A stretch of DNA of 64,000 nt from Artemisia argyi (taxonomy: Eukaryota > Streptophyta > Magnoliopsida > Asterales > Asteraceae), in contig CM060696.1 of the NCBI GenBank assembly GCA_030686995.1, positions 13,677,987 to 13,741,986 on the forward strand, in the 5' to 3' direction. A program made the translations under genes and the position numbers. The notes under the pieces were generated by a model. The model saw only the letters and a program-made list of their open reading frames with translations, was not told the DNA's origin and made no database searches. Below are positions 1 through 8,964 of the stretch, one piece after another. The stretch's first letter is position 1, and each line of letters opens with the position of its first letter.

Positions 1-339
1 AATGGTTTTTATATCAATCTTGTGGGGTTCATGAGTTAAGAATTGGTGCAGTTACTTTATTTTTGTTGGTGGAGAAGGACTATCCTAGTTTGAATAAGTG
101 TAAGGAGATACTTAGACAGATGGTTAGACCTGGATTTCTCAAGTGTCAACAACATTATATGTATGATCACCAAGCTTACAAATTGACACAAAAGTATGAA
201 AAGATCTTGGATCCAACTATCAGAAAAAGCTTTCAAAGAGATCAGAAGATGTAAGTGTTTGGAAGCATCCTCCTAGTGATTATCTAAGCTTTGAAGAAAC
301 TTAATCATTTAGAAATAAATATTAAGTTTAGGGGAGGAT
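1..339 (+). other. 3' internal tail of LTR retrotransposon Copia3
   Basis: This is plus-strand sequence directly before an LTR. It ends in a purine-rich tract, AGGGGAGGAT (330-339), which is the expected plus-strand priming site. A 63-codon ORF (63-254) is present, but I recognise no domain in it; it may be the end of pol or untranslated sequence. The rest of the element lies left of the window. Confidence 0.6.
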
Positions 340-835
340 TGTTGGGTTTTGAGATTCTGCTGCTCAGAATTTCACTAAGTGTCAAATTGCTGCTAACATG
401 AATCTGCTGCTAAAGATAATGATTTTGCTGCTAGAGTAATCAAACTGCTAGTATGTGAAAGTGCTGTTGGTGAACCTGTTGCTATAAAGATAGAATTGTA
501 TACACGAGTGGATAATTATAGAATAGATTGTGTGTATATCTTATACGTTTAGAATATTCTTATCTTGTGTAGAAAGTCATTGTAAACCTAATAGGACTCC
601 TTGGCCTATAAAAGGAGGTGCCTAGCGTTAGAGTAGGTACGTATTACTTTTTTTTTCGTTTACACTTCAAGGTTGTAAAACCCTAGCATTGTCGAGTGCT
701 CGTATTATTAATATATTGAAGTGTTGATAGTGAATAACTATTCTTCTTAAGTTAAGCTTTAATATTCCGTGTTTTAGCTTAAGTATAAATTCAAGTCAAC
801 TTCTATAAAGATCGTTTGCTCAACTGGGATCAACA
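340..835 (+). repeat. 3' LTR of Copia3
   Basis: A 496-bp LTR that starts TGTTGGGTTTTG right after the polypurine tract and ends GGGATCAACA, giving TG...CA ends. A TATA box (CCTATAAAAGG, about 605-615) fits a U3/R boundary. The base after 835 is Copia1-derived sequence, so the element inserted into a Copia1 copy belonging to a unit left of the window. The target duplication cannot be tested because the left end is absent. Confidence 0.75.
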
Positions 836-884
836 ATACCTCTGATCTTGCACTCCCTGTTGTCACCCAACAGTACCCTGCCCC
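836..884 (-). pseudogene. Copia1 pol remnant (protease/pre-integrase segment)
   Basis: These 49 bp match the Copia1 protease to pre-integrase region seen at 38735-38780 and 59520-59570. They stop at ACCCTGCCCC, exactly where the Copia1 copy of unit 2 stops at 38780. It is therefore the tail of the Copia1 copy of an additional unit mostly outside the window, cut off from its body by Copia3. Confidence 0.75.
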
Positions 885-2722
885 GAAATAAGTTTGTCGA
901 AAGTATATGAAGTGCCTCTCTATTGAAGATAATTAAATGCTTGTTACGGTGGTGTAATTTTCATATGTTAACGGTTTACGGTTTTTGAAATATGTAATAT
1001 TTAAAAATAAGAGATGAAAGTGAATTTTAATTAATAAAAAATAAAAAATAAATAAGAGTGGTTCAGATTTACACTTTAACCTCTATCTATTTTTTTAAAT
1101 TTTGTCCCTTAAATCTAATGATTTGTTTGATCCAAATTTGTCCTTCACTTTGTAGTGAATTATGAGTATATTAAATAACTCGACTCACAAAATATAACAT
1201 ATGTTTATCAAGAAATTGTTTCCTAATCATATTGTCATTGTCAATTATAAATGAGTTTTCCTTCTAAACTTTTTTATGTGATTTAATTTATATCCTAACT
1301 TTCTATTAGTTACTTATGTAGAACACTTTTCTCTAACCAAAATATTAAATACTTCAAATGTACATTTAAGTTACCATTTTATATCTTTTTTATATAATAA
1401 AACAAAACTCCTAATGGGGACTTTTGTATTTCGAAGAAAAAGAATATTTCCTTATTAGACAATATTTTAATTATTATTTTTCAATTCATAAATTTAAAAA
1501 TTCGTTTTGTTGATATACTACACAAGTAGAAGATAAATACAAAAAATGTAGATAAGATGCAACTAACAACAGGATTAAACTTTTTAAATGATTATCTAAA
1601 AAGCTACTAGTATAAAAGCTATAATTAAAAATTATAAATCAAACAAAATAAATATTAAATTATTTGTTTTTTAATCAATAAAAATATAGCATTCAAAAAA
1701 TTTTAAAAATAAAAACCAGCGCGTACGCGGGTATTATTACTAGTCTAGACATACAGTAACATTTAAGTTTTTGTTGCAGGTTTTTTAATATTCGTCAGTA
1801 TTTTGTATGGATTTTATAATGATTAGCATAAGACTATGCAATGACAATCACTTGAGTTTTATCGGGATCCAAGAATCGAAATCTTCTTTAGATGGTGACA
1901 CTTTCATTCATTTACTTTCGTAGAACAATATACTATGTGAAAATTCAAATGAACATTTGAGTTACCATTTTATTTTAGTCGTATAGTAAAGGATTTAGGT
2001 ACATATACCGGCTAAGGGTATATACCCTTTACCAAAAAAAAGAAAGAAAAAAATAGGCTTAAACGATGACGTATGGATTTGACAATTGATCAAAGGCTCA
2101 TATGCGTGCAACCTTAAATAGTTTGGGGATAAAATGTCAGGTTTATTTAATTTATTCTTATGTGTCTCAAATATTGTACTGTAATTGCTTTTAATTTTGT
2201 ACGGCTTAGCCAAATAAACTACTTGTTCCTCACCAAAAGTCCATGAAAAAAGAGAAACTTCATGCAGACACCGTAGGTCATAAAAACCATACAAGAAATT
2301 TTGGAAAAAAAAATAATAAAATAAAATAAAATAAAATAAAATAAGAGAGAGAGAGAGAGAGTAAAATTTCGGTTCGTCGAAAGTATATAGAAATTTGTGA
2401 GAAATTTCATGCAGACACCGTTCGTCGAAAGGATGTATTAGTGCCCCACTACAGAAAGACAATTTAATTCTAATCGTGATAATATGATTCTTTTCGCGTA
2501 ATGATTAACGATTTGTGAGATATTTAATTTAAAAACAAATTATGAAAGTGATTTTTTTTTTCTTTCTTTTTTTTTTTTTTTCTTTCTTTTTCTTTCTTTT
2601 TTCTTTTTTTTTTTTAATTTTTTGATAAAAAAGAATAAAGGGCTCTGATCGGTTCATTTGGTCTTAAAGAAAATGGGTCTACAAAGAACTTTTTTCTATA
2701 ACGATATCGTGTTTAAACATTA
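885..2722. other. duplicated 3' flank of laccase A, no gene
   Basis: AT-rich non-coding sequence. It matches 38781-40855 plus 50048-51050 in unit 3, apart from that unit's insertions. It contains a Helitron-like terminus, a GA microsatellite (about 2344-2361) and a long T-rich tract (about 2551-2616). ORFs here (for example 1995-2462) are low-complexity and differ between the copies. I see no gene. Confidence 0.7.
1716..1743 (+). other. possible Helitron 3' terminus
   Basis: A GC-rich hairpin (1716-1731) in AT-rich sequence is followed 9 nt later by CTAG and then T. That is the layout of a Helitron 3' end (hairpin, CTRR, insertion before T). The unit 3 copy at 39609-39636 has the same layout with a cleaner hairpin. 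I could not find a matching TC 5' end, so this is only a candidate. Confidence 0.3.
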
Positions 2723-2935
2723 CTACCTCCGTCTCATTTTAATTGTCCGTGGGCCCGAATTTGACCGTAAATATTTTTGTTTGTATTATATAACACTTGA
2801 TGAAATTTATATCATTGAAAAGTTCGTTAAACGAACTTTTCAATGATATAAATTTCATCAAGTGTTATATAATACAAACAAAAATATTTACGGTCAAATT
2901 CGGGCCCGCGGACAATTAAAATGGGACGGAGGGAG
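2723..2935. mobile_element. Stowaway-type MITE (near-perfect hairpin)
   Basis: 213 bp that folds back on itself almost completely around about 2829. The ends match the Stowaway signature (CTCCCTCCGT-like, here CTACCTCCGT and ACGGAGGGAG). TA is duplicated on both sides (2721-2722, 2936-2937). Units 2 and 3 have the uninterrupted empty site (CATTAGTTCC), which confirms insertion into unit 1 after duplication. Confidence 0.93.
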
Positions 2936-3153
2936 TAGTTCCTAACACCAGGTATGTACCGAAAAAGAATAAAAATTTTATTCAATAATGTTTCGTCAGA
3001 TACAATTCAACAACTAAAACTTTGGATGTAAAAAATCACAAGCCTTTGATCTCAGCTCTTTGCTAGTAAACTAGCGCTAGGCTACAAACATTACGCTTTA
3101 TGCTCATACAGAAAAAAATATATATATTGAATTGAAGGATCCAAAAGAAAACT

Positions 3154-5329
3154 CTAGCACTTTGGAAGATCAGCTGGTGGCGGTAAAAGCTTTTGGTTTG
3201 GATTTTTTCCGTCCAACACGAGCCAAGCCATCTTCAAACCCCAACTTGTGTGAACTTCCAAATGGCAATGCATGAACCATACCCCTGCTCAATGCGTATA
3301 AAGAAACATACATATCAGCAAAGTTATACGCATTTTTTGTATCATATGAAAAAGCGGTGTACATGTTAAACACAGAAACATACCTGGGTTATCAGCGAGA
3401 AATCGTATAGCAACCCACCCGCCAGAAGGGACACCAATCGTGTTTCTTTCAATAGGGTCTATGAGATTAAAGTTCTTTGGGTCCTTGTTAGGATTGTAGT
3501 TTCCAAACCCTTGACCAACAACAAAGAAGTTGAAACCATGGAGATGAAGTGGGTGGCTTTCAACACCAAGAATGCTCGTATCTTGCATAACCAACTCCAC
3601 ACTCGTATTAAACGGAAGAACCATGAGTTTTGTAGCATTGCTCACAAAAGTATTGTTAGGAGGAGTTCCTGTATAGTTAAACCAATGCAATGGGCTGATT
3701 GGGAAATAAGGACTATAAACACCCTTTGATTGATCAAAATAGTGGGACTGGAGAAGGGCAACACTTGGTTGTACGAATGAGACATTGTTGATAGAAGCTG
3801 CAAATCTAGTTCCATTCGGTCCTTGGCAAGTTTGGTTCTTTTCACAAGGGCTCGTACCAAGTCCAACGGTGAAAAATAAATGCCTGTCAATCTTTTGTGG
3901 TACATTAGCTGGAAACTTGGCACTTGCTAAGCTACGAAGTCTATTTGAGAATTTTGTCACAAATGAGGTGTCATTTAGAGATGGTAATGTTGGTTTAAAG
4001 AGTGGAAGATTTTTCATGTGAACGGACGATTCATATTCAAGAATACCAGCAACTGTGGAATTGTCAAAAGTTCCTTGTCCCGTTACATATGGTCTAGCTA
4101 ACATGAGAAAGTTGGCACCGGGAAACTTTGATTTTGTCTTAAGGAGAACGTTGGTGGTTTGACCAGGAGCTAGTATAAGAGTTTCAGTGTCGAAAGGTTT
4201 TACGTAAATAGCATCAGCTTCAACAACTTTGAGAGTGTGATTTGCCATGCTGAAAAAGAGTTCATCATTAAGTGCTGCATTGATTAGTCGAAGGAGGTAT
4301 GTCTTCCCGGGCTTAACCTTCAGCTTGAATGTATCTGCGAATTAATATCATCAGTCATTTCAGACATATGGATAATTAAATATGCATGTATAGTTATAAC
4401 TGGAATAATTAGTACTCCTTTTCATTTCCTAGATAACAAATTGTGAAATACCTTTAGCAGAACAGTTATACAATGGACCAGGAAGCCCGTTGAAGGTATA
4501 GGCATCAGAAACATTTGGACCTCCACCAGTTTGTGTCGCTTGAGCTATTATGGCTTCCGGGTCAGTATTAAACCACTCTCCTGTAGGCATAAAGCAGCGT
4601 GTTAATTTTATTGCATGCCAAAAAGCTATTAATTTTGTTCGACTCTGTAGAAACTCTTACCAAAGATGATGGGAACTTCTTTGTAGGGTTTGGTAAATGG
4701 GTAAGGGACATGAAGCTTTGGAAGAATGATAAGTGGTCCATAAACACTCGCTCGGAGCCATGATATATGTGCATGCCAAAACAAGGTTCCTCTTTGTCCA
4801 ACAACGGTATAGTTGTACACATAGCTTTGTCCAGTTTGTATGGGGCATTGTGTTATGTAAGCCGGCCCATCTGCCCATCCACTTCGAATCTGTCTAATAC
4901 CATGCCTGTTTACCATCACAAACATAAATCATATGAACAAAGATAGATAGAAACATTTACTATATTGTCGAAGAAATAGAAAATATGAAGCTACCAGTGG
5001 ATCGTAATATTGTTGGAAACATGGTTGGTGACTTTGATAAGCAAACGATCACCCTCCCTTGCGACTATACGTGGACCTGGAAATTTCCCATTCACCGTAA
5101 CCATAGTCTTCGTGTGGCATAGTCGTGTCACATTTTGCAGTTGGATCTGCATAGAGCAATTTTCTATTAACATCTTAAACTAAATCATATAACTACAGCA
5201 AAGAACGATATTGCATTAAATGATACGCACGTTAAACTCATAATTCCTGGTAGTGCTAGCAACACCATACACCGAAAGAATTAAAGTTATTGCAACTATA
5301 GGAAACATTATTCTCACAAAACTATCCAT
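3154..5329 (-). CDS. LAC: laccase A, intact six-exon gene
   Basis: Secreted multicopper oxidase (p-diphenol:oxygen oxidoreductase) that oxidises monolignols and other phenolics in the apoplast while reducing O2 to water. Exons on the minus strand are 5231-5329, 4995-5146, 4661-4905, 4452-4580, 3384-4334 and 3154-3284 (99, 152, 245, 129, 951, 131 nt). All introns are GT-AG and the frame stays open for 568 residues. Sizes 152, 245 and 129 are the usual plant laccase exon sizes. The ATG was chosen because it opens a hydrophobic signal peptide (residues about 1-25). Copper motifs are HWHG (83-86), WHAH (127-130), HPLHLHG (469-475) and HCHLEVH (531-537), with Leu542 ten residues after Cys532 as the axial position. 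The protein ends PADLPKC. A TATA box lies about 60 bp upstream and a Copia1 element about 0.6 kb upstream. This is the only one of three copies without a lesion. Which laccase subgroup it belongs to cannot be told by eye. Confidence 0.95.
4265..4285 (-). promoter_or_regulatory. miR397-type microRNA target site in laccase exon 5
   Basis: The minus-strand 21-mer encoding part of LINAALNDE aligns with the known plant miR397 target in laccases. Against the remembered ath-miR397a sequence it has two mismatches (miRNA positions 12 and 21) and two G:U pairs (6 and 15), with positions 10-11 paired. miR397 control of laccases is established; that this site is cleaved here is inference. The site is conserved at 32624-32644 and 52338-52358. 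Confidence 0.6.
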
Positions 5330-5943
5330 CTTTCTCGGTTAGTAATCTGAGAGGCTTTTGCTACTGCTATGAAACAAGCAATGAAAGTTGAATATTTATA
5401 GGATTTGAGGCTAATGATGATTGATTTGGAAGATTTAAGAATGTCATATTCTATTGTTAGAATGCAACTTTTGAGTGCTAAAAAAGTGATAATTAATTTC
5501 CATCTGTTTATTTCAATACCTTCCCTTTGTCGTAAGGACTTTGTTCCAGTCTCTATACACATATTAAAACAAGATTGTGAATGCAGTTATATATATGTCG
5601 GTTTAGATATTTGAATTGTTAAAATCTTGTTGTACCAACTATGCTTCTTGTAAAGTTTCCTTAACTCGCCTGGGTCTTCTCTTTTAAAGTATTTAAATCA
5701 TACTAAAAACATGTTTTGGAAAAAGGCTACTCAACAATAAAATATAACATACATGTATCTAAGAAATTGTTTCCCAATTCATATTGTCATTGTCAATTAT
5801 AAATTATAAATGAGTTTTCCTTCTACACTTTTTCCTGTGATTTATTTTATATCCGAACATTTTATTAGTTACTTTTTTAGAACACTTTTCTCTGACCAAA
5901 TACTTCAAATGTGCATTTGAGTTATGATTTTATTTTGTCATAT
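5330..5943 (-). promoter_or_regulatory. laccase A upstream region with TATA box
   Basis: On the minus strand CCTATAAATATTC (about 5390-5402) lies about 61 bp before the ATG, a normal TATA position. The region is nearly identical in units 2 (33689-34295) and 3 (52999-53600) and is bounded upstream by the Copia1 3' LTR. ORFs read here in either strand are shadows of the duplication. Confidence 0.7.
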
Positions 5944-6306
5944 TGTAGTAATCGATAACCTACAACCCCTGGTTACTAGAGCGGATTAAACCCGATCGTG
6001 AAGTCAAACACACCACAGCAAGTTATCATTGACAGAAATGAAAACGAGCACAAGTATCCCTAATCGAACCTTGATTAGTTATTGAAAGAATGCGTACATA
6101 ACTCGTCTCCCCCTCACCTCCTTTTATAGAGATGAGAGGAAGAGTAAACCGACTCTAACAAAGACTCTTAGTTGGCTGTTACAAATACACGGGTTAGGCT
6201 TGGCACACAAGCCAACCAAACTGACTCCTACTTGACTAAGAATAACAACTGACACTTAACACCCTAGACATAACCATAAGTTAATATAGAGACTAATCTT
6301 GTAACA
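5944..6306 (-). repeat. Copia1-A 3' LTR
   Basis: 363 bp. On the minus strand it runs TGTTACAAGATTAG to ATTACTACA, with a TATA box (CTATAAAAGGAGG, about 6118-6130). It follows the RNase H end and a purine-rich tract (AAGGTGAAAAT). Confidence 0.9.
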
Positions 6307-6327
6307 ATTTTCACCTTAGGCTTTATA

Positions 6328-7030
6328 TTAGTCTATACCAACGCTCAACAACTCCAAGCAGTGTTGAAACTTGTGTCTAGGTACCACCTTCGTCAAGGCA
6401 TCCGAAGCATTGTGTTCGGTACCCACTTTCAGCACTTTAATCATCTTTGCTTCCAAGACCTCTCTAATAAAGTGATAACGCATATTGATGTGCTTTAGTC
6501 CTTTCATGAAAAGCATGATTCCGCGATAAGTGAATCGCGCCCTAATTATCACAATTAACTGCCACAATGTTAAGCTCCATGCCCAACTCTTCCAAGAGTC
6601 CCCTTAGCCAAATAGCTTCCTTCACAGCCTCCGTAAGGGCCATATACTCCGCCTTTGTAGTTGAAAGAGCCACCACGTGTTTTAGCATTGCCTTCCAGCT
6701 TACAACACATCTCTGTACTAAAAACACGCAACCTGTGATTGACCTACCTTTATCCTGATCCTTAGCGTAGTCTGAATCAACAAAACTTGTTACGTCTACA
6801 TGGTTGCTACGATCTATCCCATACACCAAACCCGCGTACGTAGTACCCTGCAAATATTTCAAAATTCACTTCACTGCTTCTCAATGCTTTTTACCTGGAT
6901 TCGCCAAATATCTGCTAACTACACTTAATGCACACGCTATGAATGGTCTTGTGCACACCATCAAGTACATTAAGCTCCCAACCGCATTTGGATACGGCAC
7001 CTTACTCATCCTTTCAACATCACAATCCCT
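6328..7030 (-). pseudogene. Copia1-A RT tail and RNase H
   Basis: The minus strand encodes the connection region and the copia RNase H, with the acidic DSDYAKD, the TKAEY segment, CDN and a degraded KHINMRYHF. Compared with the unit 2 copy (34684-35403) it carries a frame break near 6550 and substitutions, so it is dead. It should continue directly into the RT, but a 961-bp insert follows and the RT palm with YVDD is absent. Confidence 0.88.
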
Positions 7031-7990
7031 TAGGGATGAGCAAAAGAACCAAAGAACCGAAACCGGACCAAGAACCAGACCGGAACCATGAAGAACCGAA
7101 CCGGAACCAGAACCAGTGGTTCCAATTCCAGTTCTTGATTTTGAGATTTTTTGGTTCTTGAGTCGGTTCGGATCGGTTCCACCGGTTCTCGGTTCCGGAA
7201 CCAAAGATCTAATAATTATAAAAATATGTAATTTTTTTACTTCTTATCAAAATATTAATCAAATCCTACGTACCATTAAAAGAAAAAAAAAATAAAAATA
7301 AAAAAAAAATAAAAAAAAACAAAAAAAAAAAACCTACTAGCCTTCAAGCCAAACACTTTAAACCCTAATCTTTAATTCACTGAAACATCCACAAATCAAT
7401 AATTAATCTAAACCTAATAACATTCCAAAATCATTCATCATTATCAAAACAATGGAAGTAAGTTTATATTTTATTTTTATTTGCTGATTAGCTTTTACAT
7501 GTTCATCATTCTAAAATTTGCTAGCTTTTTTATTAATACATTATTTATTATCTATCATCATCACGTAGCCACATGATCATCACATAGCACTTTTAGTTTT
7601 GTTAATACTTTGCCTAACAGATATGAACAAAGTCTTAAGTTATTTTATTTTGTTTTTCGGATTGTTATAGATTATTGTTGTTAAAAATATGAACAAGTGA
7701 AAGTAACTATAGAATGATTGATTATTCGAGTTTATGTTTAGTTGTTAATTGTTATTTACTTAAATGTAAATGGTTGAAACTTCTTAAAAAGTTTAATTTT
7801 TTGTGTTTTTTATTAGCTGAATAGAAAAGCGGTTCCTGTATGGCTAGATCCAAAAGAACCGGAACTGGAACCGGAACCAGAACCAGAACCAATAAACTAT
7901 ATTCGGTTTGGTTCTCGGTTCCCACTTTTCAGAGAAATCGGTTCTCGGATCCATCGGTTCCGGTTCTGGATCCAACCGGTTCCAGAACCA
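7031..7990. mobile_element. 961-bp GAACC/GGTTC-rich insert, possibly hAT-like non-autonomous
   Basis: Units 2 and 3 have uninterrupted Copia1 sequence here (CCCTAACCG), so this is an insertion. It starts TAGGGATGAGCAAAAG, which resembles hAT termini. Two arms (about 7040-7205 and 7845-7990) each run from GAACC-rich to GGTTC-rich sequence. The middle is AT-rich with no long ORF. I could not find an 8-bp duplication or a clean terminal inverted repeat, so the class is uncertain. Confidence 0.55.
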
Positions 7991-8604
7991 TAACCGGACA
8001 ATCCTTCAACGACACCTTGATGTCTTTTGAACACCTTCAATCCCTTCCTTTATCTTGAACAGCCATTTGCAGCTCACCAGCTTTTGCCCAGCTGGATGAT
8101 CTACTAACTCATAGGTCTTATTCTTCTTCAGAGAATCCATCTCTTCATCCATAGCAGCTTTCTACTTAGAACTGTCTTCACAAGCAACTGCCTCCTGGTA
8201 TTTCAACGGTTCATGAGTATCTTCTTCCTCTGCTGCAGCAAACACGTAAGCAGCCATATTACTCTCATCTCGAAACCTCAAAGGTTTCGTTCTTTTCCTT
8301 GGCTCTCTATCCCGAACCAACTGATAATCTGCGAGATCCGGTATCTAATCAGTTTCTTGATCCTATGCATCTTCATCATTGCCATCTTCCTGATCATCTA
8401 TCTGATCTTCCTCAAGCGAATGATTATTTAACCTTTGGAGTTCCACCTCAACCTGTAATTCCTCAACAGACTTATCAGTACCTGCACCAGAATCCTTCAA
8501 CATGTCTTTGTACATGACACTTTCATTGAAGACCACGTTCCTGCTAGTGACAATTTTAGGTGATTCGTTATCAAGCCTATATAGCATATCACACCTTCAG
8601 GATA
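7991..8604 (-). pseudogene. Copia1-A integrase C-terminal tail and linker to RT
   Basis: The minus strand encodes the acidic linker between integrase and RT (LYRLDNESPKIVTSRNV followed by a Glu/Asp-rich stretch), homologous to 35574-36000 and 57888-58517. It ends at 8604, where Copia2 inserted. Around 8025-8040 the start of the RT joins directly to the end of the RT, with the palm missing. In-frame stops and substitutions make it non-functional. Confidence 0.8.
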
Positions 8605-8964
8605 TGTAAGATAAACACTAAGTTCGAAACATGATGAGCAAGGTGGTATGTGGCGTTGAGATTAGATGAGGAAGAAGAAGAAAGTTGGAACCTTTGGAAG
8701 ATGAGAGAAAATAAGAGAATATTATATTGCCACTAATGAAAGGTCCAACCCTCTCCCTTGGTGGGAGAGGGGTATTTATACAAAGAAATAAAAACGCCCA
8801 CACCCGGGCTGTGGATCAGGCATACAGTGGGTAAAGACCCATCCTACTTCCACGGTGTTACTTAAGCTAAACTAATATCTAATTAACTAACTACGAGCTA
8901 TCTTAAATGCTATTACATCAATTAGGTGACCGAGTCTTCTATAGGAATAATTATATTCCTAACA
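8605..8964 (-). repeat. Copia2 3' LTR
   Basis: 360 bp with TG...CA ends (minus strand TGTTAGGAATAT to GTTTATCTTACA). A polypurine tract (minus CTTAGGGGGAGAT) directly abuts it. A 9-bp-stem hairpin, CCCTCTCCC/GGGAGAGGG (about 8748-8771), stands beside a minus-strand TATA box (GTATAAATACC, about 8771-8783). Confidence 0.93.

Noticed and set aside
3511..4021. Plus-strand and other-frame ORFs across laccase exon 5
   Set aside because: They are shadows of the conserved laccase frame; the same shadows appear at 51584-52094.
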